A stretch of DNA of 64,000 nucleotides, from the NCBI RefSeq assembly GCF_002933335.1, contig NZ_PDKS01000001.1, positions 248,001 to 312,000 on the forward strand, in the 5' to 3' direction. A program made the position numbers and the translations under genes. Position 1 is the first letter of the stretch; each line of letters opens with the position of its first letter. Of the stretch, positions 39,985-51,026 are shown piece after piece. The DNA is from Candidatus Pantoea edessiphila (GTDB taxonomy: Bacteria > Pseudomonadota > Gammaproteobacteria > Enterobacterales > Enterobacteriaceae). The notes under the pieces are model-generated. The model ran no database searches, was not told where the DNA came from, and saw only the letters and a list, made by a program, of their open reading frames with translations.

Positions 39985-41577
39985 ATGGTTCGTCAAAAAA
40001 AAATTTTTATGGCAGCTGTAACTATGCTGACTGTTTTAATTAGTAATGTAACCAATGCAGTAGAGGTTTATAATAAAAACAACACTAAATTAGATATATA
40101 CGGTGAAATAGATGGTTTTCATTATTTATATCCGAATGCTTCTTTAAATAAAAATATTCCTTTTGATTACCGTCAAAACTATTTTATTTTTAATGTTCCG
40201 CGAGAAAATAACACAGGATTAGACAAAAGTCGTGCTAATTTTGGGTTTAAAGCCGAAACTTTACTGGATGATAATATAATAGGATATGGACAATTACAAT
40301 ATGATTCTCCCTTATATATGCCTGAAAGTACAACAAATTCTACTAGTAGAGCTACTTTAGGTTTTGTGGGCATTAAATCTCCTTTAGGATCTATTGATTA
40401 TGGACGTAATTATGGAGTTATTCATGATGTAAGTAGTTGGACTAGTGTTCTTCCAGAATTTGGTGGTAATTCAGAATATTCAGATAATTTTTTAGCTGGT
40501 AGAAATAGCGGATTATTTACATATCGTAATAAAGATTTTTTTGGAATCAAGAAAAATCTAAATTTTGCTATTCAATACCAAAGCCAACGTGCACCTAGTA
40601 TTGATGTTATGCATTTTAATGGAAATACTTTAGGAGCATCAATTTCCTATGTATCTTCATCTGGTTTAGGAATAGCCGCAGCATATGGCAATAGTATGCT
40701 TATTAAAGATCATTCAACTACTCCTGAACCAAAAAATAAACCAAAAAATGAACCAAAAAATGAACCAAAAATTGATCAAAATAATGGACCAAAAATTGAC
40801 CAAAATAATGGACCAAAAATTGACCAAAATAATGGACCAAAAATTGACCAAAATAATGGACCAAAAATTGATCAAAATAATGGACCAAAAATTGATCAAA
40901 ATAATGGACCAAAAATTGACCAAAATAATGGACCAAAAATTGACCAAAATAATGGACCAAAAATTGATCAAAATAATGGACCAAAAATTGACCAAAATAA
41001 TCATCTAAACGATGATCTAAATGATGTACCAAAAATTGACCAAAACTTTGACCACAACAATCATCTAGACAATGATATAAACAATGACCTAACAAATGAC
41101 TTAAAAGGTGATTCAAATAAAGTAGCCGTTGTTAATAAAAAGAAAGATGATGCAAAGTCAAATTTAGATCCAAAAGATAATGCAAGACAATGGTCTGCTG
41201 CTATCAAATATGAAAAAGATCATATATACTTTGCTACAATGTATGGGGAAACACTGTCTACAACCTATTTAGAAAAAGCAGGCAAGGACTATGTTAGTGG
41301 TTTTGCTGATAAAATACGTAATTTTGAAATAGTTGGAAAGTATAAATTTGATTTTGGTTTTTCCCCCTCTATAGCTTATATAGTATCAAAAGTTCAAAAT
41401 ATGCAGGGTGGAAATACTTATCTATACAGATATCTCGATATAGGTGCGACTTATAATCTTAGTAAGAATATGTCAACATATATTGACTACCGTATAGATC
41501 AGAAAGAATCCAAGGGTCTATTAAATTTTAATGATCCGGATAATATTTTGGCAATAGGTTTAGTTTACAAATTTTAG
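39985..41577 (+). CDS. ompF: General porin OmpF with expanded repeat loop
   Basis: This is a trimeric-type outer-membrane porin. A signal peptide of 25 residues ends in TNA. The mature chain starts VEVYNKNNTKLDIYGEIDG, and the end VYKF with C-terminal Phe is the porin insertion signal. The constriction-loop region contains VLPEFGGNS. The 530 residues far exceed the usual 360 because about 140 residues (roughly 248-390) are inserted between GIAAAYGNS and RQWSAAIKYEKD, a point that corresponds to an external loop, probably L5, of E. coli OmpF. The insert holds short PKNE repeats, ten PKIDQNN units and an Asn/Asp-rich tail. On both sides the barrel strands are intact. The position between asnS and aspC identifies it as ompF. 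Confidence 0.96.
   Translation: MVRQKKIFMAAVTMLTVLISNVTNAVEVYNKNNTKLDIYGEIDGFHYLYPNASLNKNIPFDYRQNYFIFNVPRENNTGLDKSRANFGFKAETLLDDNIIGYGQLQYDSPLYMPESTTNSTSRATLGFVGIKSPLGSIDYGRNYGVIHDVSSWTSVLPEFGGNSEYSDNFLAGRNSGLFTYRNKDFFGIKKNLNFAIQYQSQRAPSIDVMHFNGNTLGASISYVSSSGLGIAAAYGNSMLIKDHSTTPEPKNKPKNEPKNEPKIDQNNGPKIDQNNGPKIDQNNGPKIDQNNGPKIDQNNGPKIDQNNGPKIDQNNGPKIDQNNGPKIDQNNGPKIDQNNHLNDDLNDVPKIDQNFDHNNHLDNDINNDLTNDLKGDSNKVAVVNKKKDDAKSNLDPKDNARQWSAAIKYEKDHIYFATMYGETLSTTYLEKAGKDYVSGFADKIRNFEIVGKYKFDFGFSPSIAYIVSKVQNMQGGNTYLYRYLDIGATYNLSKNMSTYIDYRIDQKESKGLLNFNDPDNILAIGLVYKF
40765..41004 (+). repeat. Ten tandem 24-base units in ompF coding PKIDQNNG
   Basis: Units start at 40765, 40789 and every 24 bases to 40981. 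Apart from the last codon of the tenth unit (CAT for GGA), the only difference is GAT or GAC for the Asp codon: GAC in units 2, 3, 4, 7, 8 and 10, GAT in 1, 5, 6 and 9. Upstream are three 12-base units coding PKNK/PKNE, and downstream is a degenerate copy at about 41032. Confidence 0.98.
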
Positions 41578-41590
41578 AAAAATTTTTACA

Positions 41591-41618
41591 AAAAAACGGA
41601 ACTTTGGTTCCGTTTTTT
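41591..41618 (+). terminator. ompF rho-independent terminator
   Basis: ACGGAAC (41596-41602) pairs with GTTCCGT (41607-41613) around a TTTG loop, flanked by A and T runs that extend the stem and give the T tail. It begins 14 bases past the stop. This is one of the clearest terminators in the window. Confidence 0.95.
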
Positions 41619-41707
41619 TTATTTGTAAAATAACTTTTCTTTTATTATCGTTATATAATTACAGAAATTTATCTTTGATGCAATATTTACTATATTGGAA
41701 TTAAATT

Positions 41708-42898
41708 ATGTTTGAATCAACTTTGTTTGCACCAAACGATCCTATTTTAGGCCTAGCTGATCTATTTTATCTAGATAATAGATCTTATAAAATTAATTTG
41801 GGTATAGGTGTTTATAAGGATGAACTAGGTAATACTCCTATACTTAACAGTGTAAAAAATGCTGAGCATATATTATTAAAAAATGAAAACACTAAAAATT
41901 ATTTAAATATTGAAGGATTAATTGAGTTTGCCCATTTTACTCAAAATATGCTTTTTAAAAAAGATAACAAAGTTATCAAAACAGGTCGTATGTGTACAAT
42001 ACAAACCTTAGGTGGAACAGGAGCGTTAAGGATTGCAGCAGATTTTATATCAACACATACATCAACAAAACGTATTTGGATTAGCAATCCAAGCTGGCCT
42101 AATCATAGAAATATATTTTCTAATACAGGTTTTGAAATTTGTTACTATCAGTATTATGACGAAATAAATCATAAATTGTTATTTGATAATATGATCAATT
42201 CATTAAGAAACGCTAAACCCGGGGATATAGTATTATTTCACGGATGTTGCCATAATCCAACAGGTATTGATCTAAATTTTGAACAATGGCAGAATTTAGC
42301 TCAAATGTCTCATAATAATGGTTGGTTACCCCTGTTTGATTTTGCTTATCAAGGATTTGCAAATAACATCAATGAAGATGCTAAAGGATTACGTCTGTTT
42401 TTAGATTCACATGAAGAAATGATTATAGCTAGCTCTTATTCAAAAAACTTTGGTTTATATAATGAAAGAGTTGGAGCTCTTACTTTACTAGCTGCAAATT
42501 CTAAAATAATTAAAAACATATTTAGCCAGATAAAATCTATAATTCGTTCTAATTATTCCAATCCACCAGCACATGGTGCAAATATTGTAATAACTATTTC
42601 AAAAAACCAGTATTTATATGATATGTGGCAGAAAGAATTATCATATATGAATTTGCGAATTAAGCTTATGCGCACTTTATTTGTCAACACTTTAATTAAA
42701 AAAAACATACAAAAAGATATAAGTTTTCTTTTAGATCGTCAAGGAATGTTTTCATTTATTGGATTAAATAAAGAACAAGTTTTTAGACTAAACAAAGAAT
42801 TTGGCATTTATATAATAAATTCTGGTCGTATAAACTTTGCAGCTATCACTCCAAGTAATATAACTTATTTATGTAATTCAATTAAAAAAGTTTTTTGA
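41708..42898 (+). CDS. aspC: Aspartate aminotransferase
   Basis: AspC (396 residues, as in E. coli) exchanges amino groups between aspartate/glutamate and oxo acids, and also serves the last step of aromatic amino acid synthesis. The pyridoxal phosphate lysine is Lys246 in [15 protein letters not shown]. Other active-site segments are [22 protein letters not shown] and DFAYQGF; the C-terminal Arg is in SGRINFA. It is convergent with gloC. Confidence 0.97.
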   Translation: MFESTLFAPNDPILGLADLFYLDNRSYKINLGIGVYKDELGNTPILNSVKNAEHILLKNENTKNYLNIEGLIEFAHFTQNMLFKKDNKVIKTGRMCTIQTLGGTGALRIAADFISTHTSTKRIWISNPSWPNHRNIFSNTGFEICYYQYYDEINHKLLFDNMINSLRNAKPGDIVLFHGCCHNPTGIDLNFEQWQNLAQMSHNNGWLPLFDFAYQGFANNINEDAKGLRLFLDSHEEMIIASSYSKNFGLYNERVGALTLLAANSKIIKNIFSQIKSIIRSNYSNPPAHGANIVITISKNQYLYDMWQKELSYMNLRIKLMRTLFVNTLIKKNIQKDISFLLDRQGMFSFIGLNKEQVFRLNKEFGIYIINSGRINFAAITPSNITYLCNSIKKVF

Positions 42899-42917
42899 TT
42901 ATGTTTTAGCCTATAAT

Positions 42918-43541
42918 TTAATTTAAAAATGTATTATGTATTCTTTCATATCCTAATGTAGAAATAGATCCATGACCAGGAATGAATGTTATGTCATCTC
43001 CTAATGGCAATAATTTGATCTTAATGGAATTAATTAGATGTTGACGATTGCTTCGAGGAAAGTCACTTCTACCTATACTGCCATTAAAAATCACATCTCC
43101 AGATATCAAAATACGACCTTTTCGATAGAAATATACTATATGTCCTGGTGTATGACCAGGGCAATGTATAACTTCAAACGTTAATGATCCTACTTCTATT
43201 TTATCACCATCTTCAAGCCAAGTATGGGTAGTAAAATTTGATGATTTATTAATATGTTTGCTTTGGTTTAACATATGTTCTAATAAAAATTTATCAAATT
43301 TTTGTGGTCCTAATATTGGGATTTTATAAAATTTACTTATTGCAATAGAGGCTCCAACATGGTCTAAATGACCATGGGTTATTAAAATTTTTAACGGATT
43401 GATATTAAGCTCTTGTAATTTATTTTTGATATTGTCAGCATTTCCACCTGGATCAACAATTACAGCTTCACTAGTCAATTTACACCATACAATACAGCAA
43501 TTCTGCATAAGAGCAGTAACAGGAATGATATAATAATTCAT
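42918..43541 (-). CDS. gloC: Hydroxyacylglutathione hydrolase, type II glyoxalase family (YcbL)
   Basis: This metallo-beta-lactamase-fold hydrolase has 207 residues (E. coli YcbL 215) and splits S-D-lactoylglutathione in methylglyoxal detoxification. THGHLDH at residues 55-61 is the metal-binding motif; HCPGHTPGH, SGDVIF and PGHG supply further ligands. A G-rich ribosome-binding site precedes the ATG. The neighbour aspC matches the E. coli order. Confidence 0.94.
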   Translation of the reverse strand: MNYYIIPVTALMQNCCIVWCKLTSEAVIVDPGGNADNIKNKLQELNINPLKILITHGHLDHVGASIAISKFYKIPILGPQKFDKFLLEHMLNQSKHINKSSNFTTHTWLEDGDKIEVGSLTFEVIHCPGHTPGHIVYFYRKGRILISGDVIFNGSIGRSDFPRSNRQHLINSIKIKLLPLGDDITFIPGHGSISTLGYERIHNTFLN

Positions 43542-43638
43542 AAGCCCCCATAATACCTGGCGTTTTAATTAAAAAATTTAACTGTTAAGTTCAATATAGT
43601 TATATTATAAATGGTTATTTTACTAATAGTTAATTATT

Positions 43639-43809
43639 TTAATTAGAAAATACTTTTCTAGCTTTGATATCTATTAATATTGGAATACCATTATTAATTG
43701 GATATGCCAAAAAATCTCTATTACAGATAAGTTCTTTTAAATTAGTATCATACTCTAACTTATTATTACATACAGGACAAATTATAGTTTCAAGTAAGTA
43801 ATTGTCCAT
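43639..43809 (-). CDS. ycaR: Small zinc-ribbon-like protein YcaR
   Basis: This 56-residue gene is short enough to be missed. It starts MDNYLLETIICPVCNNKL, continues with KELICNRDFLAYPINNGIPIL, and aligns along its length with E. coli YcaR (60 residues, Trm112/UPF0434 type). The CPVC pair and a later Cys look like a zinc site. AGGAAG precedes the ATG. In E. coli ycaR lies between lpxK/ycaQ and kdsB; all of these are absent here, leaving ycaR alone between gloC and ihfB. Trm112-like proteins partner methyltransferases, but the role of YcaR is not established. Confidence 0.93.
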   Translation of the reverse strand: MDNYLLETIICPVCNNKLEYDTNLKELICNRDFLAYPINNGIPILIDIKARKVFSN

Positions 43810-43985
43810 TTTATACTTCCTAGCATAGATTTTATTTTATTATTTAAATCAGCTTAATATAATACACTAAGCACCAAAATATGTGATCAGTTGTTTTTGT
43901 TATAATAAATTAAGTAAATCTATTTTAATATGCAATAATCTTCAAAATATAACCATATATATATAATTTATTAAAAAAAATAAAG

Positions 43986-44019
43986 AAGAAAAATAGATGC
44001 TGCGCTAAAGTGCAGCATC
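43986..44019 (-). terminator. ihfB rho-independent terminator
   Basis: GATGCTGC (43996-44003) pairs with GCAGCATC (44012-44019), with two further inner pairs and a TAAA loop. On the minus strand it is followed by a T-rich stretch. It lies about 40 bases past the ihfB stop. Confidence 0.85.
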
Positions 44020-44059
44020 AAACTTGACAATTAAAATAATATTATTCTTATATAACAAA

Positions 44060-44344
44060 TTAATTATACATATTTGCACGATCACGTAGTTCCTTTCCTG
44101 GTTTAAAGTGTGGAACATACTTGCCTTCTAGATCTACTTTATCACCTGTTTTAGGATTACGACCTATGCGAGGAGCACGGTAATGTAATGAAAAACTACC
44201 AAAACCTCTAATTTCAATTCGTTCACCTTGTGATAATGTAGTAGCCATGTATTCAATTATCTCTTTGACAGCATTTTCAATAGTTTTAATTGATATATGA
44301 ACATTTTGTCTAGCTAATTTTTCAATAAGTTCTGATTTTGTCAT
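44060..44344 (-). CDS. ihfB: Integration host factor beta subunit
   Basis: IHF-beta (94 residues, as in E. coli) pairs with IHF-alpha to bend DNA. The intercalating proline is Pro64 in GRNPKTG, and [13 protein letters not shown] is typical. GGTGA lies before the ATG. It follows rpsA on the same strand as in E. coli. A second nucleoid protein, H-NS, is encoded in this window. Confidence 0.97.
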   Translation of the reverse strand: MTKSELIEKLARQNVHISIKTIENAVKEIIEYMATTLSQGERIEIRGFGSFSLHYRAPRIGRNPKTGDKVDLEGKYVPHFKPGKELRDRANMYN

Positions 44345-44408
44345 ATAATCACCAATTAGCTATAATTAATATTAATACTGAACTAGTATATATTTTTTAT
44401 TAGGTTAA

Positions 44409-46085
44409 TTATTCATTTTTAGCAGCTTTAAATGCTTCAACCATAACATTAGAGAAATTACTCTCTTCATCATCATTACTACTATTATTGGTTATATTGT
44501 CTTTTTCTTCATATTGCTCCTTTATTTTAGTAGATAAAATAACAATACGATTTTTACGATCAATACCAATAATTTTTGCTTCTATTTTATCTCCAACTAT
44601 ATAAGGTATAGTTCCTGTATTATCTTGAGAATTTTCAATAATTTTCAAAGATCCTTCAATGCTATCAGATAATGTTAATGTAACATGTTTAACATCAACT
44701 GAAATTACTGTTCCAGTAACAATACTCCCCTTTTTATGCAATGTTATATAATTATGGAAAGGGTCTTCTTCAAGTTGTTTGATACCCAAAGATATACGCT
44801 CCCTTTCTGTATCAACTTGTAATACAACAGCAGCAATTTCATCTCCCTTCTTATAATTACGGACTATTTCTACACCGTCGTGGTTTAAATTCCATGAAAT
44901 ATCTGATAAATGTACTAAACCATCAATACCACCATCTAAACCAATAAAAATTCCAAAATCAGTTATCGATTTTATTTTACCTTTAACGCGATCTCCCTTA
45001 TTATATTTTTCAGAAAATTGTTGCCATGGATTCGGTTTACATTGTTTTAAACCCAGTGAAATACGACGTCGTTCTTCATCAATGTCTAGTACCATTATTT
45101 CAACTAAATCATTTATATTAACAACTTTTGAAGGATGTATGTTTTTGTTAGTCCAATCCATTTCAGATATGTGTACTAAACCTTCTACTCCTTCTTCTAT
45201 TTCTACAAAACATCCATAATCAGTTAAATTAGTAACTCTTCCATTAAGTTTAATACCCTCTGGATACCTATTAGCAATTGCTATCCAAGGATCTTCTCCC
45301 AACTGTTTCAAACCTAAAGATACACGAGTTCTTTCTCGATCGAATTTTAATACTTTAACTTTAATTTCATCTCCTACATTCACTATTTCACTTGGATGCT
45401 TAACTCTTTTCCATGCCATATCAGTAATATGCAATAAACCATCAACTCCTCCTAAATCTACAAATGCACCATAATCTGTAAGATTTTTAACAATACCTTT
45501 AATTTCCATTCCTTCTGATAAATTTTCTAACAATTGATTACGTTCAGCACTATTTTCTGATTCAATAACAGCTCTACGCGAAACAACAACATTATTGCGC
45601 TTTTGATCTAATTTTATTACTTTAAATTCAAGATCTTTGCCTTCCAAATGAAACATATCTCTTACTGGACGAATATCCACTAATGAACCTGGTAAAAATG
45701 CACGAATACCATTAAGCTCAACAGTAAATCCACCCTTAACTTTGCCATTTATAATTCCTGTAACAATTTTAGAACTTTCATATGCAATCTCCAACATAAC
45801 CCAAGCTTCATGGCGCTTAGCTTTTTCGCGAGATAAAATGGTTTCACCAAAACCATCCTCTACGGCATCCAAAGCAACATCTATTTCATCACCTACTTGA
45901 ATTTGTACTTCTCCTGTAATATTCTTAAACTGTTCTATAGGAATTGCAGATTCAGATTTTAATCCTGCGTCTACCATTACTATATCGTTATCTATGGATA
46001 TTACTATTCCACGAACAATAGAACCTGGTTTTGTTTCTATCTCACCCAGGTATTCTTTAAATAATTGAGAAAAAGATTCAGCCAT
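44409..46085 (-). CDS. rpsA: 30S ribosomal protein S1
   Basis: S1 (558 residues, E. coli 557) brings mRNA to the 30S subunit. Six S1 repeats are present; repeats 3 to 5 are clearest ([56 protein letters not shown]). Repeat 6 is the most diverged. The ATG at 46085 gives [13 protein letters not shown], matching the family; the open frame extends 23 codons upstream without similarity. The ribosome-binding site is weak, as known for rpsA. Confidence 0.98.
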   Translation of the reverse strand: MAESFSQLFKEYLGEIETKPGSIVRGIVISIDNDIVMVDAGLKSESAIPIEQFKNITGEVQIQVGDEIDVALDAVEDGFGETILSREKAKRHEAWVMLEIAYESSKIVTGIINGKVKGGFTVELNGIRAFLPGSLVDIRPVRDMFHLEGKDLEFKVIKLDQKRNNVVVSRRAVIESENSAERNQLLENLSEGMEIKGIVKNLTDYGAFVDLGGVDGLLHITDMAWKRVKHPSEIVNVGDEIKVKVLKFDRERTRVSLGLKQLGEDPWIAIANRYPEGIKLNGRVTNLTDYGCFVEIEEGVEGLVHISEMDWTNKNIHPSKVVNINDLVEIMVLDIDEERRRISLGLKQCKPNPWQQFSEKYNKGDRVKGKIKSITDFGIFIGLDGGIDGLVHLSDISWNLNHDGVEIVRNYKKGDEIAAVVLQVDTERERISLGIKQLEEDPFHNYITLHKKGSIVTGTVISVDVKHVTLTLSDSIEGSLKIIENSQDNTGTIPYIVGDKIEAKIIGIDRKNRIVILSTKIKEQYEEKDNITNNSSNDDEESNFSNVMVEAFKAAKNE

Positions 46086-46128
46086 ATTGATAATTTTTAG
46101 AACTCTTAATTTTAACTTCCATATGACT

Positions 46129-46872
46129 TCATGTCTTATGGTGTTGTTTAACATTACCTATACCTAATCCTTGGTATAAGTTATTATCCTTAATTATTAA
46201 ATATTTTTCCTGAGCATATTGTAGTGTATTATTTAAAACTTGTTTAAAAGAAATATGTTCCGAATTAATAATTAGCGCATCACTAGCAGGTAATAAGGGT
46301 GAAATTTTGCGATTATAGTCCCGTTCATCCCTGTCCTTTATTTGATTAAATAATTTTTCAAAATTAACACTAAAACCTTGTTTTTTCAATTGTAACTTTC
46401 TACGCTTAGTACGTTCTTCTAAACTAGCATTTAAAAAAATTTTTACTTTTGCATCAGGAAAAATAATAGTACCCATATCACGTCCATCAGCAATCAAACC
46501 CGGGGTTTTAAGAAAATCCCGTTGTTTTTGTAATAAAGCATTTCGGATTAAAGGTTTCTCTGCAATATATGAAGATAATTCACTTACTTCTTGTTTACGT
46601 ATAATTTGAGATATATCCCTATTATCTAAAAAAACTATAAATTTATTGTTCTTATAAACAAAGTTTAAATTAAAATCTATTAATATGTGTTTAATTGATC
46701 TTTCTAGTTGTAAAACATTTATTTTTTGCTCTATACAAATAAGAGCTAAAGAACGATATATAGCACCAGAATTTAATATATTCCATTTTAATAATCTTCC
46801 TATTGCTTTACACAATGTGCTCTTCCCTACTCCACTAGGACCATCTATAGTTATTACAGGGATAACCAACAT
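46129..46872 (-). CDS. cmk: Cytidylate kinase
   Basis: Cmk phosphorylates CMP and dCMP. The P-loop GPSGVGKST is at residues 11-19, and [16 protein letters not shown] and the RDERDYNR lid follow. At 247 residues it is about 20 longer than E. coli Cmk (227). The extra residues form a C-terminal tail after YAQEKYLI that runs toward rpsA with no known counterpart, probably from loss of the original stop codon. The position before rpsA is conserved. Confidence 0.96.
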   Translation of the reverse strand: MLVIPVITIDGPSGVGKSTLCKAIGRLLKWNILNSGAIYRSLALICIEQKINVLQLERSIKHILIDFNLNFVYKNNKFIVFLDNRDISQIIRKQEVSELSSYIAEKPLIRNALLQKQRDFLKTPGLIADGRDMGTIIFPDAKVKIFLNASLEERTKRRKLQLKKQGFSVNFEKLFNQIKDRDERDYNRKISPLLPASDALIINSEHISFKQVLNNTLQYAQEKYLIIKDNNLYQGLGIGNVKQHHKT

Positions 46873-46978
46873 ATTTATTCCATTTTGTAATCATTTCATA
46901 AATGTAATTTTTATGTTATTGCATTTTAAATGAGTTATTGATTAAATAATTTATTTTCGGTATTTCATGATAAATTAT

Positions 46979-48265
46979 TTAATAACAATGGCTAATTTTA
47001 GCAAATTCTTTGAAATATTTAGGAAATGTTTTCGTAGTACAACTTGGATCAATAATTGTAACAGATTTGTCCGACAAAGCTATTAGAGAGAAACACATTG
47101 CTATACGGTGATCGTTATAAGTGTGAATATTAGCATGAATAATTTTTTTTAACGGTTTAATAACTATATAATCATGTCCCTCTTCAACTTCAGCACCTAA
47201 TTTACGTAATTCAGTAGACATTGCTAACATTCGATCTGTTTCTTTAATACGCCAATTATAAATATTGCGTATTGTAGTTGTACCTTTAGCGAATAGAGCC
47301 ATTATTGCAATTGTCATAGCAGCATCGGGAATATCATTTAGATCCATGTTAACAGCCCTTAATTCACCTGCTGTGCAAGATATATAGTCCTTGCCTCTAT
47401 ATATCACGGCACCCATTTTTTCTATTATATCAACAAAACGAATATCTCCCTGTATTGTTTGAGAACCAATCCCCCGTACAGTTACAGTACCGCCTTTAAT
47501 TGCAGCAGCAGCAAGAAAATAAGATGCAGCTGATGCATCTCCTTCAATTAAATATTCTTTAGGTGAATGATATTGTTGTTTCCCTTCTATAAAAAAATTT
47601 CGATAATTTTGATGTTGCACTTCGACACCAAAATCTCTCATTACTTTCAAAGTAATATCAATATAAGGTTTTGAAACCAAGTTGTCTTTAACAGTAATTC
47701 TAGTATCTTTTTGAGCTAATGGAGATAGCATTAATAAAGCAGTCAAAAATTGACTAGATAAGCTGCTATCAATTGTAAATTGACCTCCTGCAAAACCACC
47801 AAATATTCTAAGAGGTGGATAATTAATATGCTCCAAATAGTCAATTTTAGCTCCACCTTCTCGTAATATCTCTACTAAATGACCTATTGGGCGCTCTTTC
47901 ATCCTTTTTTCACCAGTTAATATAATATCTTGTGACTCTAAACATAGCATTGCTGTCAATGGTCTCATTACTGTACCGGCATTACCTAAAAATAATTTCA
48001 ATGAACTAGATGATTTTAAAGGTCCAGAATTACCAATTATTTTACATGTAGTATTATTATCGTATAGTTTATAATGTACTCCTAATTCTTTTAATGCCTC
48101 AAGCATATATTTAACATCATCGCTATTTAGTAAATTTTTTAGCTCGGTTGTGCCTTTTGCTACAGCTGCCAGTAATAAAACACGATTAGATATGCTTTTA
48201 GAACCTGGAAGATTAACTGTACCATTAACTCGATAAATTGGTTTTAAAGTTATAGAACTATGCAT
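46979..48265 (-). CDS. aroA: 5-enolpyruvylshikimate-3-phosphate synthase
   Basis: AroA (428 residues, E. coli 427) joins shikimate 3-phosphate and phosphoenolpyruvate in chorismate synthesis. [44 protein letters not shown] and NWRIKETDR are the active-site blocks. The ATG at 48265 ([10 protein letters not shown]) is preferred to an upstream TTG at 48277. It lies downstream of serC, as in the E. coli serC-aroA operon. It implies that aromatic compounds are still made. Confidence 0.97.
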   Translation of the reverse strand: MHSSITLKPIYRVNGTVNLPGSKSISNRVLLLAAVAKGTTELKNLLNSDDVKYMLEALKELGVHYKLYDNNTTCKIIGNSGPLKSSSSLKLFLGNAGTVMRPLTAMLCLESQDIILTGEKRMKERPIGHLVEILREGGAKIDYLEHINYPPLRIFGGFAGGQFTIDSSLSSQFLTALLMLSPLAQKDTRITVKDNLVSKPYIDITLKVMRDFGVEVQHQNYRNFFIEGKQQYHSPKEYLIEGDASAASYFLAAAAIKGGTVTVRGIGSQTIQGDIRFVDIIEKMGAVIYRGKDYISCTAGELRAVNMDLNDIPDAAMTIAIMALFAKGTTTIRNIYNWRIKETDRMLAMSTELRKLGAEVEEGHDYIVIKPLKKIIHANIHTYNDHRIAMCFSLIALSDKSVTIIDPSCTTKTFPKYFKEFAKISHCY

Positions 48266-48337
48266 AATACAATCCAAATAAATGTAAATATTACTTATTG
48301 TAATTAAATTTTATGAAATTAAATATTTTATTGTTCA

Positions 48338-49426
48338 TTATCCATATTTACTTTCAAAATAGCGCATAAAATCAATTAAAGTATTCACTCCATCTAAAGG
48401 CATTGCATTATATATTGAAGCACGTATACCTCCTATAGCACGATGACCTTTTAACGCAATTAAACCTGCTTCAAATGATTTTTTTAAAAACAAATTTTCT
48501 AATGAATAATTTGTTAATGTAAAAGTAATGTTCATGTAGGATCGATTTTTTTTAGAAATATTGTTTTGGTACAAATCGCTTTTATCTATAGTTTTATAGA
48601 GGATATCTGATTTTTTTTTGTTAATTTTACTCATTTCAAGTAATCCTCCTTGTGCTTTTAACCAACTAAATACTAATCCTGATAAGTACCAAGCAAAAGT
48701 AGGAGGAGTATTAAACATAGATTTGTTTTTTGATAAAATATTATAATTAAGTATTGAAGGGAGATAAGGATTTACTCTAATATTTAATAAATTTTCTTTT
48801 ATAATAACTATGGTAAGTCCAGCAATACCTATATTTTTTTGCGCACTAGCGTAAATTACCCCGTAATTATCAACATTTATAGGACATGAAAGTATAGATG
48901 AGGATAAATCAGCTATTATCACCTTATTTTCGAATTGTGGTTGTTCATGTATAGCTATGCCATCAATTGTCTCATTTGGACAGTAATGTAAATATGCTGA
49001 ATTATCACTAATATTCCAATGTTTCATAGGGGTTATTGCGTGTATATTATTGTTTATATTTTTTACGTTTATAACATTTGGTATACAATATTTTTTGGCT
49101 TCTTGGATAGATTTATTCGCCCAATATCCTCCATCAATATAATCAGCACTTAAAAAAGTGCCTAAAAGATTAGCTGGTATTGCAGCAAAATGTGCTCTTG
49201 CACCACCGTGACAGAATAGTATTTTATAATTGGATGGTATTTTTAATAGTTCTCGCAGATCTTGAATAGTTTTTTCAGCCATATTTATAAATTCTTTACT
49301 GCGATGACTGATTTCCATTACAGACACCCCTATATTTTTCCAATTTAATAGTTCTTCTTTTACTCTAGAAAGAACTTCTGTTGGTAACATTGCAGGACCT
49401 GCACTAAAATTATATGTTTTTATCAT
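48338..49426 (-). CDS. serC: Phosphoserine aminotransferase
   Basis: SerC (362 residues, as in E. coli) makes phosphoserine for serine synthesis and acts in pyridoxine synthesis. It begins with [11 protein letters not shown]; the pyridoxal phosphate lysine is in [21 protein letters not shown] and [12 protein letters not shown] are typical. Residues around 285-305 are diverged. It precedes aroA, with about 70 bases between. Confidence 0.97.
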   Translation of the reverse strand: MIKTYNFSAGPAMLPTEVLSRVKEELLNWKNIGVSVMEISHRSKEFINMAEKTIQDLRELLKIPSNYKILFCHGGARAHFAAIPANLLGTFLSADYIDGGYWANKSIQEAKKYCIPNVINVKNINNNIHAITPMKHWNISDNSAYLHYCPNETIDGIAIHEQPQFENKVIIADLSSSILSCPINVDNYGVIYASAQKNIGIAGLTIVIIKENLLNIRVNPYLPSILNYNILSKNKSMFNTPPTFAWYLSGLVFSWLKAQGGLLEMSKINKKKSDILYKTIDKSDLYQNNISKKNRSYMNITFTLTNYSLENLFLKKSFEAGLIALKGHRAIGGIRASIYNAMPLDGVNTLIDFMRYFESKYG

Positions 49427-49630
49427 GATTCTCTACTAAATATACTAATATATTGTTCTTATGAAATTATTTTTGTGTTTTATAATAAAATTACTTATAT
49501 AATAATAACTAATAAAACCATATGTTTTTTATATATATCATAAATTACTATTCTAAATTCATCAGATTGCTTTATGATTTATAATAAAGAAAATTTTATT
49601 ATAGATTTTATTTCACTTGATAAATATTAT

Positions 49631-50926
49631 TTAATATATTGATTTTATATTATTCATATACGAAATTAAAACATTGGGTATCATAATACTACCATCTATC
49701 TGTTGATAATTTTCCATGACTGCTGCTAACGTTCTACCTACTGCTAGAGCTGAACCATTTAAAGTATGAGTTAATAAAATTTTTTTATTTCTTTCCTCAC
49801 TACGATAACGTGCTTTAATTCTACGAGCTTGAAAATCTGACATATTTGAACAGGAAGAAATTTCTCTGTAGGTGTTTTGTGCTGGAAACCAGACCTCTAA
49901 ATCATATGTTTTAGTGGCTCCAAAACTCATATCTCCAGCACATAACAATATCTTACGGTACGGTAAATTTAATAATTGCAATACTTTTTCTGCATGTTTT
50001 GTTAATTCTTCAAGAGCATCAACAGATTTTTCTGGTTTAACAATTTGAATCAATTCAACTTTATCAAATTGATGCATTCTAATTAATCCACGTACATCAC
50101 GTCCATAAGAACCTGCTTCAGATCGAAAACAAGGTGTATGTGCAGTAAGTTTAATCGGTAGGTTTTCTTCATTAAAAATCTTGTTTTTTGCAAAATTAAT
50201 TAAAGGTACTTCAGAAGTAGGTATTAGAGAATATTTTTTAATTGCTGATTTGTTTTTCAGTATGTTAATATGAAATATATCATCTCCGAATTTAGGTAAT
50301 TGTCCTGTACCATATAGACTATCTTGATTAACAATATATGGAACATAGGTTTCTAAATATCCATGTTGATTAACATGTAAATCAATCATGAATTGACCTA
50401 ATGCACGATGTAAATAAGCAATTTTACCTTGCATAACTACAAATCTAGCACCAGTTATCTTTGATGCAGAAGCAAAATCAAGTCCATTATTAATTGCTCC
50501 TAATTCAACATGATCTTTTATATTAAAATTAAAATCACGCAGTTTACCCCAGTAACTAACTGTAATGTTTTTATGTTTATTACTTCCGCTCGGAACTTCC
50601 TCTGAAGGTAAATTAGGAATTTTTAACGAAAAATCTTTTATTTGATCTTCAATATCTTTTAATTGTGATTTTTTATAATCTAATTGAGATTTTAACAATT
50701 TTATTTCTTGACATAATTTGTTAATGTTTTCACCACTTCTTTTAATTTTTCCTATGTTTTGAGATTTTATTTTATATTGTATATTTAGTTGTTCGTTTTC
50801 TACTTGCAAATTTTTACGATTGTTTTCAAGAGCAATAATTTTATTTGAATCTAGAACAAATCCTCTTCTTATTAATTTTTTTGCAACTATGTATGGTTCC
50901 TTGCGCAATAGATATGGATCGAGCAT
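49631..50926 (-). CDS. serS: Seryl-tRNA synthetase
   Basis: SerS (431 residues, E. coli 430) charges tRNA-Ser, including the tRNA-Ser(UGA) encoded at 28666. The N-terminal long coiled-coil arm (about 27-105) binds the variable arm of the tRNA. The class II core has [32 protein letters not shown] (motif 2) and [17 protein letters not shown] (motif 3). It is intact. Confidence 0.98.
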   Translation of the reverse strand: MLDPYLLRKEPYIVAKKLIRRGFVLDSNKIIALENNRKNLQVENEQLNIQYKIKSQNIGKIKRSGENINKLCQEIKLLKSQLDYKKSQLKDIEDQIKDFSLKIPNLPSEEVPSGSNKHKNITVSYWGKLRDFNFNIKDHVELGAINNGLDFASASKITGARFVVMQGKIAYLHRALGQFMIDLHVNQHGYLETYVPYIVNQDSLYGTGQLPKFGDDIFHINILKNKSAIKKYSLIPTSEVPLINFAKNKIFNEENLPIKLTAHTPCFRSEAGSYGRDVRGLIRMHQFDKVELIQIVKPEKSVDALEELTKHAEKVLQLLNLPYRKILLCAGDMSFGATKTYDLEVWFPAQNTYREISSCSNMSDFQARRIKARYRSEERNKKILLTHTLNGSALAVGRTLAAVMENYQQIDGSIMIPNVLISYMNNIKSIY

Positions 50927-51026
50927 AACATAACCTATATGTTTAAATTATATTGATATTATTTTTAAATAAAAACCCATTTTATAATATATTACCGATA
51001 TATTATATTGCTTAAAATATTATAAT

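Noticed and set aside
40765-41004. Regular 24-base repeats as a CRISPR array
   Set aside because: The units abut with no spacers and lie in frame within a porin gene; no cas genes are present.
40685-41116. Long overlapping open frames on both strands through the ompF repeat (40685-41008 +, 40714-41004 -, 40718-41116 -)
   Set aside because: A 24-base repeat without stops keeps several frames open automatically. The translations are pure repeat with no start signal, and the porin frame alone has conserved flanks.
46086-46154. Upstream extension of rpsA to 46154
   Set aside because: The added residues have no match in S1 proteins and overlap the 3' end of cmk; the ATG at 46085 gives the conserved start.
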